A stretch of DNA of 64,000 nucleotides, taken from contig NC_079208.1 in the NCBI RefSeq assembly GCF_026745355.1, positions 21,830,955-21,894,954 on the forward strand, in the 5' to 3' direction. This document shows, piece after piece, positions 20,966 to 33,495 of this stretch; position 1 is the first letter of the stretch; each line of letters opens with the position of its first letter. Source of the DNA: Beta vulgaris subsp. vulgaris. Lineage: Eukaryota > Streptophyta > Magnoliopsida > Caryophyllales > Amaranthaceae. The translations under genes were made by a program, and so were the position numbers. The notes under the pieces are model-generated. The model was not told the DNA's origin. It ran no database searches and was given only the letters and a program-made list of their open reading frames with translations.

Positions 20966-21474
20966 CTGTTAGGAACAAACGACTAAATCAATATCCAATA
21001 GTCGGTACCTTCTATCTTATGTACTTACATATTAGCTGCCACCTTCTCCCTTGAAATCAGATGGAGAATCCTGAGGTTCTATATATAGAGCAATATATTT
21101 GTTTGAAATCAGATGGATGCATTTGTACAATATTCTAAATTTCTAACTGGAGTATATTCTAAGATAGAACCATATGTATGTAAGATAAAGGCATACGAGT
21201 ACATCTGTGTCAGTTCTAGTATAATGAAGATAGAGGCTACTTTTTTTTCCTAAGACCACTTTGAACTCACACAATTAACATGGATATAAGGTCATGACTT
21301 TGCATGAGGGAATAAAGTACAGAGACATTGACAACAATAACCTCCATGTTCTTCATAAGAATAATATGTGCCATCTTACTGATCGTACAAGTTTAAAAGC
21401 AGCTCTTTACAAGTTACACAGACACTTCAATTTTACTCTTCTCAATCTCTCCTTCCATTTTAGGTTTTGGGTGG
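20966..21474. other. Unassigned sequence between the P5CS exon and the chromovirus fragment
   Basis: It may hold P5CS intron sequence and CACTA interior. No further exon or terminus is recognisable. Confidence 0.4.
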
Positions 21475-22260
21475 ACTAAGTTCTCCGCCAAGCTGAAAGA
21501 GATGTTCTATCCTAATGAGTTGCGCTGGCAAAAGCATAAAGAGTTTCTATCTCTAACTCAAGGGAATATGGATATCCAAAAGTACACCGACCGCTTCACC
21601 AAGCTGTCTAAGTTTGATGGTACTGTCATTCCCACCGAATCCGAGGGCTACAGCTAAGCATCTTGCTACAATATTCTAAATTTCTATCTCTAACTCAAAG
21701 GAATATGGATATCCAGGGAAGGGTTGTGAGGGATATGCTATTGTTTGCTTCTATAGTAGGTAAGCGGGTCACAAGAGTTATGAGTGTCCCAAGAATCCGA
21801 GGGCTACAGCTAAGCATCTTGCTACTTCTAGCCTTACAGCATGACTCATTCCGACGCCGATGTTCATCCCGACGTCATCTCTGGTACTTTTCTTGTTAAT
21901 TCAATCCTTGCTTCTGTGTTGTTTGATTCCGGTGCTTTCGTGTCATGTGTGTCTACGTCTTTTGCCCAGAAAGCTAACCTGTCTTCGAGTTCTCCTCTTC
22001 GAACTCTTATATCTTTGCCTTCTGGTGAGAACTACCCTTGCTTTGCCGAGTATCGTGATGTACCTATTTTCATATTGGGTACCAATCTTCCTGCCGATCT
22101 CAAGAAATTCTCCATGGTTGAGTTTGATGTTATTTTGGGTATGGATTGGTTGTTTAAGTATCGTGCTCAGATTCATTGCCGCGATCAAAAGGTGACTCTT
22201 CGTAGTCCGTGTCTGCTCTCAAAATGCAAAAGCTTCGTCAGAAATTGAGGTTGTACCTTA
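21475..22260 (+). pseudogene. Chromovirus gag and protease fragment with local duplication
   Basis: Gag fragment: KFSAKLKEMFYPNEL and LTQGNMDIQKYTDRFTKLS. A diverged repeat of part of this follows (21680-21830). The protease then reads DVISGTFLVNSILASVLFDS with GAFVSCVS, in place of the expected DSGAS..FIS, and VEFDVILGMDWL. It stops at 22246. It resembles the protease of the Tekay element but is much more degraded, and is interrupted by that element at 22281. Confidence 0.82.
21545..21830. repeat. Interleaved local duplication in the gag fragment
   Basis: TTTCTATCTCTAACTCAA with GGAATATGGATATCCA occurs at 21545 and 21680 (135 bp apart). ATCCGAGGGCTACAGCTAAG occurs near 21639 and 21795 (about 155 bp apart). 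The unequal spacing shows later indels. Confidence 0.8.
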
Positions 22261-22276
22261 GGGTTCGGTGGAAACT

Positions 22277-22281
22277 ATTTG
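22277..22281. repeat. Target-site duplication ATTTG, left copy
   Basis: ATTTG precedes the left Tekay LTR; the same five bases follow the right LTR at 42932-42936. Confidence 0.93.
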
Positions 22282-24635
22282 TGTAACAGCCCAAACCTCC
22301 ACTAATCTTAATCAACATCGTTTAATCACAACGGAAGCGTTATCAAACTAAGATTTGGACTATTACCATGACATTCTCAAATTATAAGGAAGAGAATATC
22401 GAATTACCTCAAAAACATACTTTATACATTACTTAATGCATACAAAGCTGTCCTCATAAGAGCTCTTAGGTTACATACACCAAAAACTGACTAAAGTTCA
22501 GTAGTCTATCACTTGCTTAACTATGTAAACATATGTATATAGATGTCATTACTTAATTTACATTATTGAAAGTCTATTACAAAAGTAAACACCTTCATCA
22601 CATATCCTCGTACCAACCTGCATCAAAATCAAACTCTGCCACCCACCGAGTGACAGGCCACAGAAATGACAAAACAATCAGCAAAGCTGAGTACACACTG
22701 TATAATAGAAAATACAAGTTTAGGTGTATTTTGAAAACTAACACATAGTTATAATAACAGATAATCACCCTTAACTTAGTTACTATGGTTTCACAAAATC
22801 AATCGTTTGGCATGAACGCGAGTGGAGAGGGGTACCACGCAGTACCAGCTGTCTCCAAACTAGTGAGGGTCGTCACCCAGCCTTTTATTGTTATGCTTGC
22901 AAGACTTACCCGGACATGTCCTATAACGCCAGGATTAGCCCCTCCTGGAAGGCAACAGCTAGGGACTCTACCCGCCCTAACTCGGGGTGCCTATTCATGC
23001 CTCACTTTCATATTTATAAAATAAGATATTTAATGGTTTATACTTTAAACCTCAATACTCAAAATCCTTATCAACTCATCCTTAATACTCATAACTCTTA
23101 TCAACTCCTTTCAATTACCCTTACTTTGATAGTTGAGAAGATTTAGGGTTTTCATACTTAAAACTAGTTTTTAACATAATAACTTTGATAGAACTTAACC
23201 AATTATGTCTTAGGGACTTAAATAATACTCAACATTATTTCATCAAGAGATTACCAATTATCAATTACTATATAAGTTCATGTACTAAGCACATCCCATT
23301 TAGAAGCATAATCGTAATGACTTAGTGTATAAGTGTTGTTTAGGTCAATTGAAACATCTCTAATGAACCTTAGCATGTTATACTTATGTAATATACTCAA
23401 TATACACATAATAATACACATATCATACATAAATTCATTCATAAACATGCTTTACACAAGAAAGAAACAATCACTTAACTATAAGAGTGGAAAATCTCTA
23501 GGTTAAACCAAACTAAGTGTGTACCTTACTAAGGATGCTTAAAGCTCACGAAATTCCTTAACCACTTGGTTAACTACTCCTACAGCTTCCCCTGAATGTA
23601 TAAAATGCTAAAGATTAGTTTCAACAAGCTTATAGATATGAAAAACTAAGCTTAAATACAAGAGATGTAAACTGTTGAACTTACAGCAACTTATGTGATC
23701 TTTGAACAAGGTTTTCTATATGATTTTATGGTCTAAAGGTTGGAACCAAAGCTTGTACAACTCTGTATGGATGTTTAGAAGAGTTCTATGTAGAGAAAAG
23801 TGGGTGTCAAAGAGGAGAAAATATGAGAAAGGAGACGAAAACCCAGAACAGCCTTTTATAGCCTGTTCTGGCGGTACCCAAGGAGGAGGGAAAGTGATCT
23901 GGGCAACGTCGGTTTCTTGGAGTTTCTGGGTGATTCTTGCTTGAGGTGTTAGCCTTTGGTGTTGGCTATCATGCATACAAAGGGCTTTGAGAGATCGACA
24001 CTTGAGTAGCTGCTAAGCAGCTTTCTTTGAGGATAGGTCTGAGCTGTAATTTCAGCTGGCCAGGTTTTACTATGTAAGCAATTTACCTTATAAGCCACGT
24101 AATTCTTGGGCTTAAATGACCATTTTAACCTTAAGACATCTTAAGCATGTCATATATCAAGTTTGGTTAGGTTCTGAGCTCGGATTCAATCCCGAAAGGC
24201 TCTTTAACTGGAAGGTCATCGTTACCCGATAAAACAATCTCTATACGATTTTCACAATCTTAATGTTTAAGGCTCTCAAGGACTTTTCAACTTATCTATT
24301 GGTTTCCAAAGTCTTCTTACCAATAAGAATGGTAGATCTTACCTACTTTTTCCCTCGTATGGTGTTGGAGAGTATTCTAATCTACTTTAAGCACTACAAC
24401 CAAATGAAACTTAGCATAACTGATAGTTTCAAGTAACTATCTTCCACCTAGAACCTTAAAATCCTATAACTCTATATGAAGTAGTCAATTAACTTACGTA
24501 AAACATATAAGTTAACTAATTAAACATAATATCATAGGAAATACACAGTTAGACTGCTCTGTAGTTACTTTAATACGATCTCATGCTTTAGCACATAATC
24601 AGGGTTTTGAGTTAGGGCTTCTTAGGGCTATTACA
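22282..24635 (-). repeat. 3' LTR of the Tekay-like element (left copy)
   Basis: Plus-strand ends TGTAACAGCC and CTATTACA. It is a near-identical partner of 40572-42931. Open frames such as 22785-23024 occur in both LTRs and are not evidence of genes. Confidence 0.95.
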
Positions 24636-24648
24636 TTCTACCCCTCTT
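24636..24648 (-). other. Polypurine tract of the Tekay-like element
   Basis: Minus strand AAGAGGGGTAGAA directly abuts the 3' LTR. Confidence 0.8.
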
Positions 24649-24660
24649 AAAAGAAGTTTC

Positions 24661-26096
24661 GTCCTCGAAACTTGAAATATTTACCTTATTGGAATAATTG
24701 TGGATATCGATCCCGCATATCAGATTCTTTTTCCCAAGTAGCCTCTTCTTCTCCGTGATTAGACCACAACACCTTTACAAGCGGAATTTTTTCTGTCTTA
24801 ATACTTTTTCTCGATGGTCTAATATTTGTAACGGTTTTTCTTCATATGTTAATGTCTCATCTATCTTCAGTGGTTCATAGGATAGCACGTGGGATGGGTC
24901 ATGAATATATTTCCTCAATTGAGACACATGAAACACGTTATGTACTTTGGACAGTTCCACGGGTAGAGCAAGTTCGTATGCTACCTCTCCAACTCTACTC
25001 AGAATCTCATATGGACCGACATACTTTGGACTTAGTTTCCCCTTTGCTCCAAATCTTTTCACTCCCCGTGTAGGTGAAATCTTGAGAAATACTTTATCTC
25101 CAACTTCAAATTCTAACTTTCTCCTTCTTAAGTCAGCATACTTCTTCTGACGATCTTGTGCCGCTTTCATCTTTTCCTGAATCATTTTAATATGCTCCAT
25201 TGTCTCTTGAATTAATTCAGGTCCAGTTGATACTTGATAATTTAAGTCATCCCAACATATCGGCATACGACACCTTCGACCGTACAGTGCTTCATAAGGA
25301 GCCATTCCAATGCTTGAATGATGGCTATTATTATATGAAAACTCAATTAGTGCTAAATGATCCTCCCATGATCCTTGGAGTTCCATTACACAAGCTCGTA
25401 GCATGTCTTCTAGTGTTTGAATTGTTCTTTCTGTCTGTCCATCAGTAGACGGATGAAATTGTACTCATATTTAGTCGTGTTCCAAATGCTTCTTGTAACT
25501 TCTCCCAAAAATGGGATAGAAAACGAGTATCTCTATCGGAGATGATAGTCCGGGGTACCATGCAATCGTATGATCTCTTGAATATATGCATCTGCCATCT
25601 GCTTCATTGTCCAAGTAGTCTTCATGGCAATAAATCTACCCGTCTTTGTCAGTCTGTCCACAATCACCCATATAGAATCTTTTGACTTTCTTGAGCGAGG
25701 CAATCCTATGATAAAATCCATAGATACAGAGTCCCACTTCCAATCAGGTATTGGTAAAGGTTGTAGCATCCCTGGCATCTTCCCTCGATCGAATTTAATC
25801 TTTTGACATGTCAAACACTTTGCCACAAATCTCGAAGCATCTCGTTTAAGTCCCTTCCACCAAAATGTTTTCTTGAGGTCCTTCACAAGTTTATCTCTTC
25901 CTGGGTGAATGGAATAAGGGCTATTATGGGATTCCCTTAAAATTTTATCCTTCAATTCACGGTCATCTGGAATACACCATCGATTATGAATCATAATACC
26001 TCCATTCTCATGAAGGTGAAAATCAGTAGATTCCCCATTTTCTATCTTACATCTTATGTCTTCAGGAAGGTCAGTGTTGTTTCTGAATAATTTCAT
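24661..26096 (-). pseudogene. Tekay integrase with C-terminal chromodomain, frameshifted
   Basis: The N-terminal zinc region has the His/Cys ligands (SIHPGRDKLVKDLKK; CLTCQKIKFDRG). The catalytic core has VSMDFIIGLPRS and the Asp of [12 protein letters not shown], then the Glu region DGQTERT, with breaks at 25405-25545 between the last two. The C-terminal domain follows (YVGPYEILSRVGEVAYELAL; FHVSQLRKYI). A one-base deletion in an A-run near 24790 shifts the frame before the chromodomain-like end (LVKVLWSNHGEEEATWEKE, stop near 24664). Chromodomains are thought to steer chromoviruses to certain chromatin. Confidence 0.9.
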
Positions 26097-27353
26097 CGAA
26101 TAAAGTTGGTTGAATAGTCATTGCATTAAGGATACCTTGAGCTTCTCCTTTTTGTACAATGACTAGGTCTAATCTCCTCATCTCCTCATAAATTTCTTGT
26201 GGTACAGAAATGAGTCCATTCACCATTCTTCTAGGTATTCGACTTAGAGCATCAGCCACTCGATTGGCTTTTCCTGGATGATATTGGATGTCTATCTCAT
26301 AGTCCTTGATCAATTCCAACCACCTTCGCTGTCGCATATTCAATTCCTTCTGTGTGAAGATATACTTTAAACTTTTATGATCAGTAAAGATTTTACATGG
26401 AACACCATATAGATAGTGTCTCCACAACTTCAAAGCAAATACAACAGCAGCTAACTCCAAGTCGTGCACAGGATAATTTCCCTCATGAGGTCTCAATTGT
26501 CTAGAGGCATAAGCTATAACTTTCCCTTTCTGCATCAATACACATCCCAACCCTTCTTTTGATGCATCACTGTATATCTCATATTCCTCCTTATCAGTCG
26601 GCAGGGTTAACACGGGTGCGCTAGTTAGCTTTCGCTTCAATTCTTGAAAAGCCTTCTCACATTTTTCCGACCATTGGAATTTCACATTTTCCGTATCAGT
26701 GATGTAATAGGTAGGGAAATCGTTATCCACAAACTTCCTATAATACCCTGCTAAACCCATAAAACTCCGTACTTCTGAAATATTTGTTGGTACTGGCCAT
26801 TCCACAATCGCCTTTATCTTCTCAGGATCAACCATCACTCCCTCTTTTGAAATTACATGCCCTAAGAATGATACTTCAGATAACCAAAAATTACACTTAC
26901 TTAACTTAGCATATAACTTCTTTTCTCTCAGTACATTTAATACTATCCGTAAATGATCCTCGTGGTCTCTTTTATTCTTCGAATACACTAGTATATCATC
27001 AATAAAGACCACTACGAATTGATCTAAATAAGCCTTAAAATATCTCTGCATTAAATCCATAAATGCAGCTGGAGCATTGTCAACCCAAAAGGCATTACCA
27101 CAAACTCATAATGACCATATCTTGTTCTAAACGCTGTTTTAGAAATATCTTCATCAGCAATCCTCATTTGATGGTATCCTGATCTCAAATCTATCTTGGA
27201 GAAAACCTCAACACCTTTTAACTGGTCAAATAAATCATCTATTCTAGGAAGAGGATATCTATTCTTGACTGTAATTTTATTAATCTCCCTGTAATCTATA
27301 CACAGTCTCATTGTTCCATCTTTCTTCTTAACGAATAAACAGGGGCTCCCCAT
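26071..27353 (-). pseudogene. Tekay reverse transcriptase and RNase H
   Basis: RT fingers and palm: [49 protein letters not shown] one-base break near 27060 separates these from the catalytic [14 protein letters not shown] (FIDD in place of YVDD/YIDD, common in this lineage). RNase H follows ([32 protein letters not shown]) and the linker ends [12 protein letters not shown]. From 27060 to 26071 it is an open 329-codon frame, the longest intact part of pol. Confidence 0.92.
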
Positions 27354-28986
27354 GGAGATACACTTGGTCTAATGTATCCCTTCTGCAACAACTCCTCTAA
27401 TTGTTTCTTTAATTCAACCATCTCTGCAGGGGCCATACGGTATGGACTTCTGGAAATAGGCGTAGCTCCTGGCACTAAATCGATGTGAAAGTTCACTACA
27501 CGTCTAGGGGGTAATCCAGGTAATTCTTCCGGAAATACATCTGGGAATTCCTTCACTATCGGAATTTCTTCTACTTTTAAGGGACTTGTGGTTGTGTCAA
27601 TTACATGGCACAAATAAGCATTTCTCCCTCTTCTTACCTCCTTAGCAATCTTCATCATGGAAACAATTTTCACTCTCGATTTCTTCATAACTCCTTGATA
27701 TACGATTTTACCACCTTGTGGAGTTTTTAACTGGATCGTCTGTGCTTCACATTCAATTACAGCTTCATATTTACTAAGCCAGTCCATTCCCAAAATTACA
27801 TCATAATACCCTAATTCAAATTGTACCAAATCGGCCATCAACTCAGTACCCGCTATACTTATACAACATTCTTTACATAAATTCTCACACTTAACTCGTA
27901 AACCATCAGGAAGGTCTATTGCTAAGTCAATTTTTGACTGTTTTGGGGTTGGATTCAATCTTTTAAGCAACGAATGGGATATAAAGGAGTTGGATGCTCC
28001 AGAATCAAAAAGAACATATGCAGGTACATAATTCACAAGGAAAGTTCCGGAGATTACATTACCTCCATCTTTAACAAGTTCAGCCTCCCCGCTTCCATTG
28101 GCATCCAGATTATCATTTTCGACAAACTCGGGTTGTGCCTCTTCTTCAGTGCCCATGGCATACATTCTTCCAGCTACCTTCCCTGGATTGGCATACGATC
28201 CTCTTTGATTATTGCGATTAAAAGTCGATGCACCTTGGTTCCCTTTTGCATTACTCATTCCGAATCTGCTAGGTCCAGTTTGTGTTCTTACATATCCAGC
28301 TTCCTTCACATTCTTCTTAGTCGTTTCGGGGCAGTCTTTAGCAATGTGCCCAGGTTTCTTGCACTCAAAACATATAGACTTTCCTTCACAATTCCTTCCA
28401 AAATGCATCCTTCCACATCGAAAACATCCTCGATTTTTGGTTGAGTAGGTTGTTGAAAGTTTGGCGTACGTACAATCGGTTGAACAACTCGAGGCTTCTT
28501 ACTTTTCTCTTCTTCCTCGCTACCAAAATTCCTTCTTTTGTTTATTTCTGTTCTTTTTTCACTAATCCTTTCTTGCGCCAATGCTCTATCATATAATTCT
28601 TGAAAATTGATACAATGTCCAACTCTCTTCTGATAAGTGAAATTCAATCCTTCGAAATACCGTGTCACCTTGAACTTTTCCGACTTCACTAAGTCAGGTG
28701 CGAATCGGGATAGCTCGACAAACTTCGCCGTATATTCTACTATCGACATCTTACCCTGACGTAAGGTAAGGAATTCACACTCCTTCTTAGTCTGAAGTGC
28801 TGGAGGATAAAACCTTTCCCGTAATTTCTCAAGGAACTTATCCCAAGTAAAATCAGGTCGTTGAGCAATATTTTTCACAGTCTTCCACCACATATCTGCT
28901 TGTCCATCTAAATAGAATGATGCTAACTTCACTCTTAGATTGGTTGGACAATTCACCATATCCAGGAGTTTTTCCATATAAGTGAT
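27308..28986 (-). pseudogene. Tekay gag C-terminal two-thirds and protease
   Basis: Right after the CACTA junction at 28986 comes the Gag core YMEKLLDMVNCPTNLRVKL and MWWKTVKNIAQRPDFTWDKF. The knuckle CFECKKPGHIAKDC follows in a shifted frame (break near 28400), and the protease active site VLFDSGASNSFIS with VILGMDWLSKY. It continues to the RT start (MAPAEMVELKKQLEELLQKG). The 5' part of gag is on the far side of the CACTA element at 38959-39192. Confidence 0.9.
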
Positions 28987-29300
28987 CACTACTAGAAAAG
29001 GAGTGTTGTGGAGACGCTTTTTGGCCCAATTGGCGACGCTTAAAAGCGTCGCGAAATTTGCTCTCGACGCTGCCAAAAAGCGTCGAGCAGAATCAGTCGG
29101 CAATTCGCATCACCAAAAAGCGTCGCCATTGGCGTCATCAAAAAGCGTCGCCATTAGCGTCATCAAAAAGCGTCTCCCTCACCCGTATAGTCGCCTCTAC
29201 ATTTGGCTAGTAGGGTGCCATCAATTAATTTATAGACGCTTTAAAGTGTCCTAATTCGAGACGCTTTTTGTCGACTATAATTAGTCACAACGCTTTTTAG
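28987..29300. repeat. CACTA subterminal repeats, left end
   Basis: At least ten copies of AAGCGTC or its complement GACGCTT, several as AAAAAGCGTCGCC or palindromes like GACGCTTAAAAGCGTC. These arrays are the usual TNPA binding sites in En/Spm elements. Confidence 0.85.
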
Positions 29301-30410
29301 TGTTGAGAGAAGTTTGGCTGGAAAATTAATATTATATTTGTCATAAGTTCTTGACAAGGAAAAGCGTCTAGATTTTGTATGGACTCTTTTGGTACTTTTT
29401 TCATAATTAATTAACAAATAATTATATATAATAATACAGTAATAATATAATAATATATAGTAATTTAGAATATAAAGTCAACAATGAAACTTGAAGATTA
29501 CATAAAAATACTTCGAACAATGTATATGTAATCATAAATCATAAACGTACGTAGTTCGCACAATTAAAATTCCTACACACGTTCATCAATAATACTTCGT
29601 AACTAATATGTTAATAAAAATACCACAAAATTAACACACACTAAAAATGTAATTGTAGCCTTACAAAACTAACTAATACTAAGATCTATCTAGCAAAACA
29701 ATGATGGTAGTCAATTTGAAGCCTCAAGTAGTGTCCTCTTGTTCTTGATCTGTTGGACTTCTATTATTATTTTCGAGTACCTTCAAAAGATGAAAAATAA
29801 TACCAAAATTATAATTAGCACATGTAATATATCCCAAAAAATAGGTAACACGAGCATAAAAAATAGGTAATACGCTATTAAGTCAACCATTTAGACACTC
29901 AACTAAGCTCAGTTGACATGATTTTCCCGTTCTTAAAGCCACCAATAAATTCAAACAATGAGTACATGGAATCAAAAAGTACTGGATGGAATCAAAAAGT
30001 AGACCATTGACACAAACAATCACTTTCATATAGCATAATGTTCATGCATCCTGCAATCTGCCATTATAAATGTTACTCTCAGCCAATCAATAAGTTCAAT
30101 GAGTATTACATGGAATCAAAAAGTGCAGCTAAGCTATAAATGCAAACAGAAAAAGAAAAGGAACTTCAGTTATCAGCCTAACAAAAAATGGAAGCGAATT
30201 CAAAGGTAACTTCAGTCAAGAAATTAGAGCCAAAGGTCAGAATCTTTTTCCATCATCCACTACACCACGTAATTTCCTAAATGCAGTACAGATCTAGTGA
30301 TTTACACACCTACAACAGCAAACTTGCAATACTCTTTTATGAAAAACAATGTCCTTGTAATCCAATGTAGTTCCATCAATGCTTAATTAAGATAAAATAT
30401 TCTTCTCAAA
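29301..30410. other. CACTA 3' non-coding region
   Basis: AT-rich, no convincing coding sequence. It lies between the subterminal repeats and the TNPA-like exon. Confidence 0.6.
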
Positions 30411-30412
30411 GT

Positions 30413-31712
30413 CTATGCAATTCTAAAGTTCCAAAATCCAACGATCTTACGTAAATCATTTAAAACCTTCCTACGAAATGAGCATACCTTTTGGTTTGTC
30501 ACTTCCAAGACTGCTTGTGCACAATCTAAAAGGTGCATTGAAGCCTCTCCTTTACGAACTTTACCTACTAGTTGAGAAAATTGTCCAACTAGCGTTTTGA
30601 GTAGAGAGTTGTTCTCTTGAACTTGGGCTTTCAACAAGCTATTTTCCTTCTTAAGAACGGAAAATTCTTCTTTATCCTTCTCCACAACCACAGTCCTCTT
30701 TTGAACCTTTTGCTTATTCAGAACACCATGCACACCGTAAATGTCGCCCTTTCGAACTCCAAGTCCATAGCCTACGGGACGTTCTGGAATCACTCCACCG
30801 TACATGGTGTGCTCAAAGGCTTCATCTTCGAGTTCTAAGTCAGACTTAGAAGGGCATACTTGTTTCAATGATTCCAGCTTGGCATATGCATCATCCTACA
30901 CATATAATTACCATATAGAATTAAATAAGTATTATTTTACATTCAAAGGAAGCAAGCTTAAAAAGTCATTCTAATATGTACTTATACCACAAAATCTTCT
31001 GTGACTGTCTCGGGTAGATAGCCTCCATCCTTGCCCATATGAGTTTTTTTCCAAAGAGCTAACAAGCTCATTTTTTCTCCATGCTCATCTTCCTATTATT
31101 TTTATTAATATAAAAAAAAATAAAAAAAATCAACAAGATAAGATGTGAAACATTCATATTTTTCCATAAATAAGTTGAAACATTCATATTATTCAAGCAA
31201 AATATAAGTGAAAGGCCTAATTCATCCTAAATATGAAATATATAAAAACCTATTATATTCACGATTCATACATAATCAGCTTGCTTGTTCGCGAAGCTCT
31301 TCGAACCACATCTGTGAAGTTGATTTAGGGAGGCTCGTGCTCCTTTCCCCAATTCTGACAGTTTCTGCACTCATTTTCATGTAGATTTATTATGGAAAAA
31401 AAGTTGATGTTTTCATGAAATAAAATAAGCAAAGAGTAAATAAAGTTTAATTGTAAGTATGTTACTTACTTTTCCTTCTTGCGAATCCCAACGCTTAACC
31501 AACTTTATCCACTGATTACTGGTAATTCCGTACGGTGGATCCATATTGCACATCTCATCGAGTGTCTTCTCCTCTGGTTTATAGTGATTTGATTTGAGAG
31601 AGTGTTTAAACTGCCTCCAACTTTTACTAGCATGCTTGAGTATTTGTTTGACGTATTTAGGACCGTCGGGAATCACAAACCGTGCCTTAGTTTGAACAAA
31701 GAAACAAGCCAT
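30413..31712 (-). CDS. CACTA TNPA-like protein exons (plant transposase Ptta/En/Spm family)
   Basis: Three coding islands on the minus strand: 31413-31712 (AFF-like start MACFFVQTKARFVIPDGPKY and KSWRQFKHSLKS), about 31265-31365 (RIGERSTSLPKSTSQMWFEE) and 30413-30868 (EHTMYGGVIPERPVGYGLG, then a heptad-like coiled coil LKKENSLLKAQVQENNSLL). This order matches the second protein of En/Spm elements, which binds the subterminal motifs and brings the ends together. Exact splice sites were not fixed, and the first exon is not identified. It is downstream of TNPD on the same strand, as usual for the family. Confidence 0.72.
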
Positions 31713-33490
31713 ATATTCGCTTTGTCAAAAGTTATTCATAAAAAATGAACTCCATAGGACAGATGCAGTAAAGTTCTCGTATCTCTAATCACAACTTATA
31801 AAGAAAGGGAAAATAAAGAACAAACTATGACTATATGAGTACCATCGACTTCCTAGTATATTATGAGCCAGATGAATTATTTCCTCTATTCGGCTTGATC
31901 TAGACACTATGGCAGAGAAGTCAATTACTGAGTTCGTGTACAGATTACAAGGTAAGAATTAGCTTGACACCTGTGTTGAAATCACAATGATAGGATCATC
32001 AACCTTAACATGGCTACCCCTTGTAGAGAAGACTGACAGTAGGTATTAAACTGGTATTTGCATCAGGTCTGCATATTGTGTAGGAAATAACAGATGTCTT
32101 TGGATTTGGAATCCTCCTACTAGAGTTGATAACTGGTCAAAGGGCAATAGATTTTGGCAAATAAAGCAGCAAACCAGAAAGGAGCCATGTTAGACGGTAA
32201 AAAACAAATTAAATTATGGTGGTCAGCTAGAAGGTCAGCTACCCGTTGCATAACAATCCTTACTTCTGTAATTTTAGAGGTCAGCTAGAAGGTCAAAAAG
32301 GAACAAGGGTGTTGATTTTGAGGCACACATCCTCAAACCATATGAGCTATAACAAGTTAGCTTGACTAAGTGACACTCAATAATAATCCAAAGATATTGT
32401 TACATTTAACAGTAAGATGCCACTCACGCACAACGGCATATTAAAACCACAATCCCTCCCACACACTGACACACACTAAGCAATGGAATTCAAGTTTGAA
32501 TGAGGATATAACTCCAGAAATTAAGAATTTAAACCAAGGAAAAAAGACTATGAACATATTAGTTAGAGAGATCTATAATTTAACAAAATCTCTGCAGTAG
32601 CAGCCCACATATGAACATATACATGGATGGAAAGGCCACCTGTCCTAAGCTCCTAAATAATCAAACGAAAGCCCATAACAAACAGATATCTATCACATTC
32701 ACTAAGTCACTCCATATTCTTTACCATAAGTCTCCCTTCTTCCAGCTAGCGAGAATTTCAAAACTTCGAGGAAAAACATAATAAGAACAACAAATAAATG
32801 AGAGAAAAAAAATCTGATACTCTGATCAGGCCCTGCGACTTCAAGTAAGATATAGAAACATAAGATGGGTAGATCAAGCATTAAATCATAATGTAGCAGA
32901 AAAAATTCAGGCCTTAAAGCAATGAGAACAAAATGCAGCAATTTAGAGCAAAACCCAGACAACCCCACATCAGAAAATCAGTAGATCAAGCATTAAATCA
33001 TAAAAACAACAATAATTTCCACAACAATAACTAGCTTTTAGTAAAAAGAAAAATCACTACAAACAATAATCTTTAGCAGACAAATTAATAAACCAATCCA
33101 ACTATCATTTCAAATGATATGAGCACTTACAGACAACAGATTGAATCACTCCTAGCGCAATCAAGACAGAAGGCGTGCTCTCACAGACTCTGCAAAAATC
33201 ACAAAATATCCACAACAAAACGTGAGCACATTCACTACAGCCATAATCTTAGCAAATAAGTCCTCTTACTTATTAGAATGACATGAAAAGATGACATATT
33301 AATTATTAATCATATACTTTAAAATGCATGATGGATATGGGTCCAAGAAAGAGTTATACGAGCAAGGAAATGGGGAAATAGCAATTACAATATTATTAAT
33401 GACTGAAATTTCAGTAAAACAGTTAAGGACACGAATCCAACATAAAAGAATAAAATATATAAATGAACAAGTAATTATAAGAACCCAAAA
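31713..33490. other. CACTA sequence between TNPA and TNPD exons
   Basis: AT-rich; a likely intron or intergenic part of the transposon. Short frames show no recognisable domain. Confidence 0.5.
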
Positions 33491-33495
33491 CCCTA

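Larger units (their letters stand above)
20155..21470. mobile_element. CACTA transposon terminus with captured gene sequence (truncated, right edge unknown)
   Basis: CACTAGTGGAAAAAAC is a typical CACTA terminal repeat. Repeats of AAGTGCTC in both orientations follow within 90 bp (ATCAAGTGCTCCG, ACAAGTGCTCCG, CGAGCACTTGAGC), as in subterminal transposase-binding arrays. No matching opposite terminus is seen before the chromovirus fragment near 21475, so the element is truncated or the end has decayed. It encloses exons of a P5CS gene. Confidence 0.65.

Noticed and set aside
22785..23024. 79-codon frame, also present at 41075
   Set aside because: It occurs in both LTRs of one element, so its preservation reflects LTR identity and not coding selection.
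28982..29254. 90-codon plus-strand frame at the CACTA left end
   Set aside because: It spans the terminal repeat and AAGCGTC motif array; a by-product of repeats.
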